Positions 44,728 through 52,949 of a stretch of 64,000 nt of DNA are shown here, piece after piece (the first letter of the stretch is position 1; each line of letters starts with the position of its first letter). The notes below the pieces were generated by a model. That model had not been told where the DNA came from, searched no databases, and saw nothing but the letters and a program-made list of their open reading frames with translations. Both the position numbers and the translations under genes were made by a program. The stretch lies in contig JAEWGG010000002.1 in assembly GCA_023388435.1 (NCBI GenBank), positions 14,215-78,214 of the forward strand. Reading direction: 5' to 3'. This DNA comes from Bacillota bacterium (GTDB lineage Bacteria; Bacillota; Clostridia; Saccharofermentanales; Fastidiosipilaceae).

Positions 44728-45363
44728 CTAGTGTGGGGCCAGACGGCTGCCTGCGGTCTGGACGTCCAACCTTCCCCCCAGCAGCTCCTGCAGGTCCTGA
44801 ATCAGACCCAGGCGCTCAGCGGGCAGGCAGAGCTCGGCACTGACGGCGGCCCCGTAGTTCAGTGAACTGAGCTCGAGACCCTGGCGCTGACAGTAGGCCT
44901 GAACGCGCTCATAGTCGGCGTAGCCCATGCGCAGACGGTAGACCTCCTGCTCAACCATCAGAGCCAGATCTGAAGCATCCAGAACCCCTTCTGCGGCCTC
45001 GGCATAGGCTCGACTGAGTCCCCCCGTTCCCAGCAGGATCCCGCCGAAATAGCGGACGACAGCCACCAGCAGATTGGCCGCCTCCCGCTGGCTCAGGCGT
45101 TTAAGGATCACCTGGCCCGCGGTGCCGTGGGGCTCCCCATCATCGGAGGAGCGCTCATTCCAACTGCGCTGCTGGGCGTCGTACAGGCGCCAGGCATAGC
45201 AGATGTGGCGGGCCCTTGGATGCTCCTCCCAGAGCATTTTAAGATGGGTCCTGGCCTCCTCTTCCCGCTCACAGTAAAAGCTGTAGGCGATGAATTCAGA
45301 GCGCTTAATCTCCGTACGCCACTGAGCCTCCTGGCGCAGATATCGGCAGGCTGGAATGGCCAC
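44728..45363 (-). CDS. YigZ/IMPACT-family protein
   Basis: The 211-residue protein shows SEFIAYSFYCEREEEARTHLKMLWEEHPRARHICYAWRL and SSDDGEPHGTAGQVIL, then VVRYFGGILLGTGGLSRAYAEAA, the IMPACT/YigZ core. A second domain (about 130-205) has an elongation-factor-G-like fold. Function uncertain; related to eukaryotic Gcn2 inhibitor IMPACT and ribosome-associated roles. Starts with GTG four bases past the lon stop, so it may share the lon transcript. Confidence 0.88.
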   Translation of the reverse strand: MAIPACRYLRQEAQWRTEIKRSEFIAYSFYCEREEEARTHLKMLWEEHPRARHICYAWRLYDAQQRSWNERSSDDGEPHGTAGQVILKRLSQREAANLLVAVVRYFGGILLGTGGLSRAYAEAAEGVLDASDLALMVEQEVYRLRMGYADYERVQAYCQRQGLELSSLNYGAAVSAELCLPAERLGLIQDLQELLGGRLDVQTAGSRLAPH

Positions 45364-45367
45364 GAGC

Positions 45368-48004
45368 TCAGGCCCCCTCTGCAGCGGGCAGCAGGGCGCC
45401 CTCCAGAAGCTCTGAGACCTCCGCTACGGGATGGATCTTGAGCTGGTCCAAGACCGTCTTGGGTAATTCATCCAGGTCCCGTTCATTGTCTTTGGGAATA
45501 TAGACCTCCTTAATCCCCAGACGCAGGGCCGCGATCAGCTTCTCCTTCAACCCCCCAATCGCCAGAACCCTGCCGCGGATGGTGGTCTCCCCCGTCATCG
45601 CCACAGTGGAACGGACCGGACGCCTGGTAAGGGCCGAGCATATGGCAGTGGTCATGGTCACCCCAGCCGAGGGCCCATCCTTGGGCACAGCCCCCTGCGG
45701 GACGTGGATGTGGACGTCGTGGGTCTCAAAAAATTCGCTGGAATCCAGCTCAGGTGTCAGCTCCGGATGACTGCGAATATAGGCCAGGGCGACTTTTACC
45801 GACTCCTTCATCACCGAACCCAGGCTACCCGTCATCTCGATGCGCCCCTTGCCAGGAATCAGGGCGCACTCGATCGTCAGGGTCTCACCACCGACAGCCG
45901 TCCAGGCCAGACCTGTGACCTGACCGACACGGTCGATAAAGTCCGAGGTCTCATAGTGGTAGCGCGGGCGACCGAGGTAGGTCTGAAGATCCTTATAATG
46001 CAGGCTGCGTGGCCCAAGTTTATGCCCGGTCTCAGCCTTCCTGGAACTCTGCTCCTCCTCGAGGGCCAGGCGGCGGCAGAGCCGGGCCAACTCCTGCTCC
46101 AGGGTACGTAGGCCTGCTTCGCGGGTGTAGTCCCGGATCAGACCGAGAAGGGCCGACTTATGCAACTTGATGCGCTTCGTGTCGAGGACATGGATGGCGG
46201 CCTGCTTCGGCCAGAGGTGACGGCGCAGGATGTGGAACTTCTCCTCCTCCGTATAGGCTTCGAGGTCCATACACTCCATGCGGTCCAATAGGGCCTCAGG
46301 TATATCTTCGCGTCGGTTAGCAGTTGTGATGAAGAGCACCTTGGACAGGTCGTAGGGCAGCTCCAGATAGTGGTCCTGAAAGGCCTTATTCTGCTCTGGA
46401 TCCAGGACCTCCAGGAGGGCAGAAGCGGGATCGCCGCGAAAGTCCTTCCCCAGCTTGTCAATTTCATCCAGGAGGATCAGCGGATTGTCACACTTCGCCT
46501 GGCGCATGGCCTGTAAAAAACGTCCTGGAAGCGCGCCGAGGTACGTGCGGCGATGACCACGCACATCCGCCTCATCGTGGACTCCGCCAAGGGACATACG
46601 AATGTAGGGGCGGCCGATGGCCCGAGCCACCGACGCTGCAATCGAGGTTTTTCCCACGCCCGGAGGACCAACCAGACAAAGTATGGGGGCCTTATTCGGC
46701 GTCCCCTCCTGGCGCTGCTGGCGCTTACGCAGGGCGAGGTACTCCAGGAGGCGCTCTTTGACACGCTCCAGCCCATAGTGGTCCGCATTAAGACACGTGC
46801 GGGCGTGGCGCAGGTCCAGGTTCTCCTCCACCAATTTCCCCCAGGGCAGGTCGAGGACGTAGTCCAAGTAACTCCGGAGATTGACCGCCTCGGGCATGTG
46901 CGGGGGATAGTTCTTGAGCTTGGCGACCTCCTTCATCAGCTGCTCACGGCTGCTCTCAGGCATGTCCAGGGCCGCGAACTGCTTCTCATAGCGCTCGCGT
47001 TCCGTCTCCGGGCGCTCCTCATCCCCCAGTTCCTCTTGGAGCATGCGAATCTTCTCACGCATATAGTAGGCCTGCTGGTCCTCCCTGATACGCTCGCTCA
47101 GTTCCTCATCCACAGCCGCGATGCGGGCGGCGATACGGGATTCGCGCTCAATATGGCGGAGCAATACGTAGTAGCGGTCCAGGAGACGGCGCTCAATGAG
47201 CAGACTCAGACTCTCGTTGTAGTTGAGGTTTAGCGTGCCAGCAATGGCATACACAAGATCGTAGATCCCGCTGTCCTCCAGTAGATCCGTCCAGTTCTCA
47301 AGACCGCTGTGCAGGAGCTCCATGTACTCACGGTGGCGGCGGAGGATCAGTCTCCGGGCCGCTTCCAGGGCGAAGCTGTCCTCATCCGCCAGACTCTCTT
47401 CCATAGGTATGGTCTGGGCGCGAAAATAGCCCTCATGAAGCTCCACATCTACAATACGCATGCGGTAGAGGCCGGTCGCCCTCAGCTGCCAGGTCTCCCC
47501 GCCCTCGCATGCGATACAGTCGTGGACCTGGGCCAGGCAGGCGACGCTATGCAGGTCTTCCGCCCTCGTCTTAGAGCTCGTCGCCTGGCCATCCCCGACC
47601 TCTTCACCCCGACAGGGACAGAGCAGGACCAGACCCGAAGCTTGCAGGGCGGCCTGGGCCGCCAGACGTGCCGCGGGACTCTGAAGCTGGAAGCTGCAGC
47701 TGCTCTTCGGCAGAGCGACATAGGCGCTCATAGCGATCAGGGGTAGCTGTGAAATCTCTCCCCAGACCAGCCCATGGTACTCGATAAGCTGCTTATAGTA
47801 GCTGTTTAAGCGCTGGTAAAAGTCGAAGTCCTCAGCCTTCGGAAGCAGGGCCTGGATGATCTTCTCCTGAAGCTCCGAGGCTAGGGCTTCCTGACCTTCT
47901 TGACCCCTGTCTCCCTCCTGAGCCTGGTCTGCAGCAAGCTCCTCAGTCGGATTGTTGGTTTCAAGCAGTTCTACCTGGGGCTTCTTCTCTCCGTCTTCCA
48001 TCAT
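45368..48004 (-). CDS. lon: ATP-dependent protease Lon
   Basis: The 878-residue protein has an acidic start (1-45), an N-terminal substrate domain, a coiled middle, an AAA+ domain with GPPGVGKTSI (about 446) and ILLDEIDKLG (Walker B), and a C-terminal protease with VPQGAVPKDGPSAGV (Ser about 780) and GGLKEKLIAALRLG (Lys about 820), the Ser-Lys dyad. It removes damaged and regulatory proteins. Length is about 60-90 residues above common LonA because of the acidic start and inserts. An extended -10 promoter lies ahead. yigZ follows. Confidence 0.97.
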   Translation of the reverse strand: MMEDGEKKPQVELLETNNPTEELAADQAQEGDRGQEGQEALASELQEKIIQALLPKAEDFDFYQRLNSYYKQLIEYHGLVWGEISQLPLIAMSAYVALPKSSCSFQLQSPAARLAAQAALQASGLVLLCPCRGEEVGDGQATSSKTRAEDLHSVACLAQVHDCIACEGGETWQLRATGLYRMRIVDVELHEGYFRAQTIPMEESLADEDSFALEAARRLILRRHREYMELLHSGLENWTDLLEDSGIYDLVYAIAGTLNLNYNESLSLLIERRLLDRYYVLLRHIERESRIAARIAAVDEELSERIREDQQAYYMREKIRMLQEELGDEERPETERERYEKQFAALDMPESSREQLMKEVAKLKNYPPHMPEAVNLRSYLDYVLDLPWGKLVEENLDLRHARTCLNADHYGLERVKERLLEYLALRKRQQRQEGTPNKAPILCLVGPPGVGKTSIAASVARAIGRPYIRMSLGGVHDEADVRGHRRTYLGALPGRFLQAMRQAKCDNPLILLDEIDKLGKDFRGDPASALLEVLDPEQNKAFQDHYLELPYDLSKVLFITTANRREDIPEALLDRMECMDLEAYTEEEKFHILRRHLWPKQAAIHVLDTKRIKLHKSALLGLIRDYTREAGLRTLEQELARLCRRLALEEEQSSRKAETGHKLGPRSLHYKDLQTYLGRPRYHYETSDFIDRVGQVTGLAWTAVGGETLTIECALIPGKGRIEMTGSLGSVMKESVKVALAYIRSHPELTPELDSSEFFETHDVHIHVPQGAVPKDGPSAGVTMTTAICSALTRRPVRSTVAMTGETTIRGRVLAIGGLKEKLIAALRLGIKEVYIPKDNERDLDELPKTVLDQLKIHPVAEVSELLEGALLPAAEGA

Positions 48005-48045
48005 TTATATGTACTCCCATTGTCGTTAAAGGCATAGTGCGTTTG

Positions 48046-48054
48046 ATTATAGCA
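48046..48054 (-). promoter_or_regulatory. Extended -10 promoter of lon
   Basis: Minus-strand TGCTATAAT (TATAAT at 48046-48051), a perfect extended -10. No strong -35 and no CtsR or CIRCE site seen. Confidence 0.55.
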
Positions 48055-48075
48055 GAAGCCGGAATCCAGCCCATG

Positions 48076-48116
48076 GAAAAAGAAACTCCCACCCGTCCGC
48101 TGGACAGGTGGGAGTT
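48076..48116 (-). terminator. Terminator of tuf
   Basis: A 10-bp outer stem (48084-48093 with 48107-48116) plus GTCC/GGAC inside, followed on the minus strand by TCTTTTTCC. Confidence 0.85.
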
Positions 48117-48141
48117 ATCCTAATTAGCAGAGTCGCAGTAC

Positions 48142-49341
48142 TTACTCGATGATCTCCGAAACGGTACCAGCACCGACGGTGCGGCCACCCTCACGGATAG
48201 CGAACTTCAGACCAGGCTCCATGGCGATCGGGGTGATCAGCTTGACCTCAACCGTGGCGTGGTCGCCAGGCATGCACATCTCCGTGCCCTCGGGCAGGGT
48301 GATGACGCCCGTCACGTCCGTCGTACGGAAGTAGAACTGGGGACGATAGCCATTGAAGAAGGGCTTATGACGGCCACCCTCAGCCTGGGTCAGAACATAG
48401 ACCTGGCCCTTGAAGTGGGTGTGGGGGTTGATGCTACCGGGCTTGCAGATAACCTGACCGCGCTCGATATCGGTACGGTTGATACCGCGGAGCAGAACAC
48501 CGACGTTGTCACCGGCCTCGCCCTCGTCCATCTGCTTGTGGAACATCTCGACACCCGTGATGACGGAGGTCTTCTTCTCATCGCTCAGACCGACGATCTC
48601 AACGGGATCACCGACCTTGACACGACCGCGCTCAACACGGCCCGTAGCAACGGTACCACGACCGGAGATCGTGAAGACGTCCTCAACAGGCAGGGCGAAG
48701 GGCTGGTCGACGGGGCGCTCGGGGGTGGGGATCCACTCGTCAACGGCGTCCATCAGTTCGAGGATGCACTTGTACTCATCCGCATTGACATCGGAGGAGC
48801 CGCTCTCCAGAACCTTCAGACCGGAACCCTGGACGAAGGGGGTGTCATCTCCGGGGAACTCATAGGTGTTCAGCAGATCGCGCACTTCCATCTCGGTCAG
48901 CTCGATCAGCTCGGGGTCAGCCATGTCGCACTTATTCAGGAAGACAACGATGCTGGGAACACCAACCTGACGGGCGAGCAGGATGTGCTCACGGGTCTGG
49001 GGCATCGGGCCGTCAGCGGCGGAAACGACCAGGATCGCACCGTCCATCTGAGCCGCACCAGTGATCATGTTCTTGATGTAGTCGGCGTGGCCAGGGCAGT
49101 CAACGTGAGCATAGTGACGCTTCTCGGTCTCGTACTCAACGTGGGTACTATTGATTGTGATACCACGAGCCTTCTCCTCGGGGGTCTTGTCGATGGAGGC
49201 GTAGTCCGTAAACTCAGCGCCGCCCTTCAGACCCAGAACCTTGGTGATAGCCGCGGTCAACGTGGTCTTACCATGGTCAACGTGGCCAATCGTACCAATG
49301 TTAACGTGGGGCTTCGTTCTTTCAAATTTTGCTTTAGCCAT
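48142..49341 (-). CDS. tuf: Elongation factor Tu
   Basis: The 399-residue GTPase delivers aminoacyl-tRNA to the ribosome. It begins MAKAKFERTKPHVNIGTIGHVDHGKTTL (P-loop GHVDHGKT), has RGITINSTHVEYET (switch I), DCPGHADY, NKCDM and ends LKFAIREGGRTVGAGTVSEI. The frame is open 15 codons upstream, but GGAGG lies ahead of the start at 49341. It closes the str operon; an own promoter is also present. Confidence 0.99.
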   Translation of the reverse strand: MAKAKFERTKPHVNIGTIGHVDHGKTTLTAAITKVLGLKGGAEFTDYASIDKTPEEKARGITINSTHVEYETEKRHYAHVDCPGHADYIKNMITGAAQMDGAILVVSAADGPMPQTREHILLARQVGVPSIVVFLNKCDMADPELIELTEMEVRDLLNTYEFPGDDTPFVQGSGLKVLESGSSDVNADEYKCILELMDAVDEWIPTPERPVDQPFALPVEDVFTISGRGTVATGRVERGRVKVGDPVEIVGLSDEKKTSVITGVEMFHKQMDEGEAGDNVGVLLRGINRTDIERGQVICKPGSINPHTHFKGQVYVLTQAEGGRHKPFFNGYRPQFYFRTTDVTGVITLPEGTEMCMPGDHATVEVKLITPIAMEPGLKFAIREGGRTVGAGTVSEIIE

Positions 49342-49413
49342 TTTGAAGAATCCTCCTTCTTGCCAGCTGGTTGCTGACAGTCTCATTTCTACTATTGGCT
49401 CGCGCCTCTCTGT

Positions 49414-49443
49414 ATTTTACACCACACCGAAAGAAAAAGTCCA
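49414..49443 (-). promoter_or_regulatory. Candidate internal promoter of tuf
   Basis: Minus-strand TGGACT (49438-49443), 18 bases, TAAAAT (49414-49419) preceded by TG. It would supply extra EF-Tu mRNA independent of the str promoter. Confidence 0.5.
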
Positions 49444-49477
49444 GCGTCATATAAGCCACAGATACAGGGCTTGAGCC

Positions 49478-49530
49478 GTGAAACTCCGGGGAGTTTCGGG
49501 AAAGTGGCCTCCCGCTCGGGGAGGCCCCTT
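49478..49530 (-). terminator. Two hairpins between fusA and tuf
   Basis: On the minus strand GGCCTCCC/GGGAGGCC (about 49507-49526) and GAAACTC/GAGTTTC (about 49480-49499) form adjacent stems. U-tracts are poor, so they more likely partially reduce read-through or stabilise mRNA than fully terminate. Confidence 0.4.
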
Positions 49531-49533
49531 TCA

Positions 49534-51600
49534 TCACTTCTTCAGGATACTCTCTGTCAGGCTCTTCGGGACTTCCTCGAAGTGCGAAATCTGCATGACA
49601 AAGGTACCGCGGCCCTGGGTTCTCGAACGCAGGGAGGTGGCGTAACCGAACATCTCAGACAGGGGCACCTTAGCGGCGATCTGCTGGGCGCCATTCACGG
49701 CCTCCATACCCTCAATGCGGCCACGGCGGGAGCTGACGTCGCCCATGACGTCGCCCATATACTCCTCGGGGACGGTGATGTCCACGCGCATAATGGGTTC
49801 GAGCAGGGCGGGATCAGCCTTGCGGCAGGCCTCCTTGAAGCCCATGGAACCGGCGATCTTAAAGGCCATCTCCGAGGAGTCAACCTCGTGGTACGAACCG
49901 TCAACCAGGCGGACCTTGACGTCCACGACGGGATAGCCGCCCAGGATACCGCTGTTCATGGCTTCCTGGATACCCGCATCGACGGGGCCGATGTACTCCT
50001 TAGGAACCACACCACCGACGATGGCGTTCTCGAACTCGTAACCGGCGCCGGGCTCACGGGGCTCGACCTCCAGCACGACATGGCCGTACTGACCACGACC
50101 GCCGGACTGACGGACGAACTTACCCTCAGCCGTGACGGCCTTGCGGATGGTCTCCTTATAAGCGACCTGGGGAGCGCCGACATTGGCTTCCACCTTAAAT
50201 TCGCGCATCATACGATCGACGATGATATCCAGGTGGAGCTCACCCATACCGGCGATGATCGTCTGGCCCGTGTCGCTGTCCGTGTGGGTGCGGAAGGTGG
50301 GATCCTCTTCAGCCAGCTTCTGCAGGGCGATGAGCATCTTATCCTGTGAGGCCTTGGACTTCGGCTCAATGGCCACGGAGATAACGGGCTCTGGGAATTC
50401 CATGGACTCGAGGATGATCTTGTGCTCCGCATCGCAGAGGGTGTCGCCGGTCGTCGTATCCTTGAGGCCGACGGCGGCAGCGATATCGCCAGAGTAGACC
50501 TTGTCGATCTCCTCACGATGGTTCGCGTGCATCTGCAGGATACGGCCGATGCGCTCACGCTTATTCTTTGTGGAGTTCAGGGCGTAGGAACCTGCATCCA
50601 GCGTACCAGAGTACACGCGGAAGAAGCAGAGCTTACCGACGAAGGGGTCGACCATAACCTTGAAGGCCAGGGCGGCAAAGGGAGCCTCATCGTCCGCCGG
50701 ACGGGAGTCCTCCTCCTCGGTGTCGGGATCCACGCCCTTGATGGCAGGGATGTCGACAGGCGAGGGCATATAGTCGATAACCGCGTCGAGCATCATCTGC
50801 ACGCCCTTATTCTTATAGGAAGAGCCGCAGATAACAGGCGTGGCTTCGCAGTTGATGGTCGCCTTACGCAGGGCCAGCTTCAGCTCCTCAACCGTCAATT
50901 CCTCGCCCTCGAGGAACTTCTCAGTCAGGGCCTCATCCGTCTCAGCAATGGCTTCGACCATCTTCTCATGCCACTCCTCGGCGAGTTCGCGCATATCCTC
51001 AGGGATCTCACTCTCGTCAAAGGTGGTGCCCAGATCGTCCTTGTAGATCTCGGCCTTCATGGTAATCAGGTCGATGATGCCGCTGAAGCTCTCCTCCTTG
51101 CCGATGGGCAGCTGGATGGCGATAGGATTCGCCTTTAAGCGGTCAGCGATGGTCTGCACCGAGTGGTAAAAGTCAGCGCCCATAATGTCCATCTTGTTGA
51201 CGTAGACAATACGGGGGACGCCGTAGCGATCCGCCTGACGCCAGACCGTCTCGGTCTGGGGCTCAACGCCGCTTTTGGCATCAAGCAGGGTCACCGCACC
51301 GTCCAGGACACGCAGTGAACGCTCAACCTCAACGGTAAAGTCCACGTGGCCCGGGGTGTCGATGATGTTGACGCGGTGGCCCTTCCACTGGGCGGTTGTG
51401 GCGGCGGAGGTAATGGTGATACCACGCTCCTGCTCCTGGGCCATCCAGTCCATGGTCGAGGCGCCGTCATGCGTCTCACCGATCTTATGGATGCGGCCCG
51501 TGTAGTACAGCACGCGCTCGGTGGTGGTCGTCTTACCGGCATCGATGTGGGCCATGATACCGATATTTCTCGTTTTTTCTAGTGAAAATGCTCTAGGCAT
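49534..51600 (-). CDS. fusA: Elongation factor G
   Basis: The 688-residue translocase starts MPRAFSLEKTRNIGIMAHIDAGKTTTTERVLYYTG (P-loop AHIDAGKT), then GITITSAATT, DTPGHVDF, NKMD and a family-typical ending with SRRGRIEGME (loop region of domain IV-V). It follows rpsG by 19 bases. Length is normal for a fusA product; no fusidic-acid-related change was assessed. Confidence 0.98.
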   Translation of the reverse strand: MPRAFSLEKTRNIGIMAHIDAGKTTTTERVLYYTGRIHKIGETHDGASTMDWMAQEQERGITITSAATTAQWKGHRVNIIDTPGHVDFTVEVERSLRVLDGAVTLLDAKSGVEPQTETVWRQADRYGVPRIVYVNKMDIMGADFYHSVQTIADRLKANPIAIQLPIGKEESFSGIIDLITMKAEIYKDDLGTTFDESEIPEDMRELAEEWHEKMVEAIAETDEALTEKFLEGEELTVEELKLALRKATINCEATPVICGSSYKNKGVQMMLDAVIDYMPSPVDIPAIKGVDPDTEEEDSRPADDEAPFAALAFKVMVDPFVGKLCFFRVYSGTLDAGSYALNSTKNKRERIGRILQMHANHREEIDKVYSGDIAAAVGLKDTTTGDTLCDAEHKIILESMEFPEPVISVAIEPKSKASQDKMLIALQKLAEEDPTFRTHTDSDTGQTIIAGMGELHLDIIVDRMMREFKVEANVGAPQVAYKETIRKAVTAEGKFVRQSGGRGQYGHVVLEVEPREPGAGYEFENAIVGGVVPKEYIGPVDAGIQEAMNSGILGGYPVVDVKVRLVDGSYHEVDSSEMAFKIAGSMGFKEACRKADPALLEPIMRVDITVPEEYMGDVMGDVSSRRGRIEGMEAVNGAQQIAAKVPLSEMFGYATSLRSRTQGRGTFVMQISHFEEVPKSLTESILKK

Positions 51601-51619
51601 TTAATCTCCTCCCGACTAC

Positions 51620-52090
51620 TTACCAGCGATAGTGGGCAAAAGCGCGGTTCGCATCCGCCATGCGGTGCATCTCTTCCTTACGGCGGAAGGCGCCGCCCGT
51701 GCCGTTGGCAGCATCCATCAGCTCGCCGGCCAGACGCTCCTTCATGGTGCGCTCGCTGCGGTTGCGCGAGAACTGCACCAGCCAGCGCAGGGCCAGGGTC
51801 TGACGGCGCTCAGGACGGACCTCGATCGGCACCTGGTAGTTCGCACCACCCACGCGACGGGCCTTGACCTCGAGCATGGGCATCACGTTCTCCAGGGCCT
51901 TATTGAAAACTTCTAGGGGATCTTCGCTCGTGCGCTCCTTGATCAGGTCAAAGGCGCCATAGCAAATCTTCTGGGCAACTCCCTTCTTGCCGTCGAGCAT
52001 GATATTGTTGATCAGCTTGGTCACACGAATATCATGGTACATCGGATCGGGGAGCACTTCTCTTGTTGGGACATGGCCTCTTCTGGGCAC
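51620..52090 (-). CDS. rpsG: 30S ribosomal protein S7
   Basis: The 156-residue protein starts MPRRGHVPTREVLPDP and has KLINNIMLDGKKGVAQKICYGAFD and GGANYQVPIEVRPERRQTLALRWLV, as expected for S7, which organises the head of the small subunit and contacts tRNA at the E site. Part of the str operon. Confidence 0.98.
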   Translation of the reverse strand: MPRRGHVPTREVLPDPMYHDIRVTKLINNIMLDGKKGVAQKICYGAFDLIKERTSEDPLEVFNKALENVMPMLEVKARRVGGANYQVPIEVRPERRQTLALRWLVQFSRNRSERTMKERLAGELMDAANGTGGAFRRKEEMHRMADANRAFAHYRW

Positions 52091-52253
52091 TTGACTTCCC
52101 TCCTCTCATGATTATGCGGCTAGTGGCCTTGGCCACTCCGATAGTCGGTTCCGAAATCACAGGTACTCACGCTTCCTGATGGAATGTGTCAGCGCTCCGG
52201 GGGCCTCGCCCCAGGGCGTACTGAACGCAATGAGTCCAACCGTCTGTGCTCGT

Positions 52254-52682
52254 TTACTTCTTGACCTTGGCGGCCTTCGGGCGCTTGGCGCCGTACTTGG
52301 AACGACCCTGCAGTCTGTTCGCCACACCAGCGGCGTCCAGCGTGCCACGGATGATGTGGTAACGCACACCAGGCAGATCCTTAACTCTTCCACCGCGAAT
52401 CAGCACGACAGAGTGCTCCTGCAGGTTGTGGCCAATACCCGGGATGTACGCCGTGACTTCCATACCGGAGGTCAGACGGACCCTGGCGACCTTACGCAGA
52501 GCCGAGTTCGGCTTCTTCGGGGTGACGGTCTTCACCACGGTGCAGACACCGCGCTTCTGCGGGGACAGAACCTTGGTCTCACGCTTGCTGATCGTGTTGA
52601 GGTTGACCTGGAGAGCCGGGGACTTGGACTTGTAGCTTCTGGTCTCGCGGCCCTGCTTCACCAATTGGTTGAACGTAGGCAT
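52254..52682 (-). CDS. rpsL: 30S ribosomal protein S12
   Basis: The 142-residue protein is the decoding-centre protein; MPTFNQLVKQGRETR, TVTPKKPNSALRK (Lys of streptomycin region is Lys), and HNLQEHSVVLIRGGRVKDLPGVRYHIIRG (Asp-methylation site region) are intact. Wild-type Lys residues are consistent with streptomycin sensitivity, but this is not a resistance claim. A promoter lies upstream; about 160 bases with hairpin-prone GC sequence separate it from rpsG. Confidence 0.98.
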   Translation of the reverse strand: MPTFNQLVKQGRETRSYKSKSPALQVNLNTISKRETKVLSPQKRGVCTVVKTVTPKKPNSALRKVARVRLTSGMEVTAYIPGIGHNLQEHSVVLIRGGRVKDLPGVRYHIIRGTLDAAGVANRLQGRSKYGAKRPKAAKVKK

Positions 52683-52761
52683 TCGGTACTCCTCCTTCCC
52701 TATACATATCTTTTAATTATTTCTGCGCAGAGCGCTAGCGGGCTTTACGCAGATACAGAAG

Positions 52762-52790
52762 ATTCTAACATTTTTCTTGCAATTTGTACA
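52762..52790 (-). promoter_or_regulatory. Promoter of the str operon
   Basis: Minus-strand TGTACA (52785-52790), 17 bases, TAGAAT (52762-52767) with extended TG. Sits about 80 bases before rpsL. Confidence 0.65.
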
Positions 52791-52855
52791 CGAACTGAAC
52801 GGGGGCTCCGATAAATTCTTGTTGGAATCCGCCGCAAATCACTCGTGCAAGTGCA

Positions 52856-52896
52856 CAAAAGAGCCAGCCCCGACTCCGGAGAGACGGAGGGCTGGC
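52856..52896 (-). terminator. Terminator of the ABC exporter operon
   Basis: An 8-bp stem (52863-52870 with 52889-52896) and TCTTTTG on the minus strand follow the second exporter gene after 50 bases. Confidence 0.75.
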
Positions 52897-52949
52897 CCTC
52901 GCTTATTCCCAGCAAGCCGACTGGCTTGCGTATGACTTCTGTTCGAGCC

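Noticed and set aside
48259..49377. 372-residue plus-strand frame opposite tuf
   Set aside because: Shadow of EF-Tu, which is certain.
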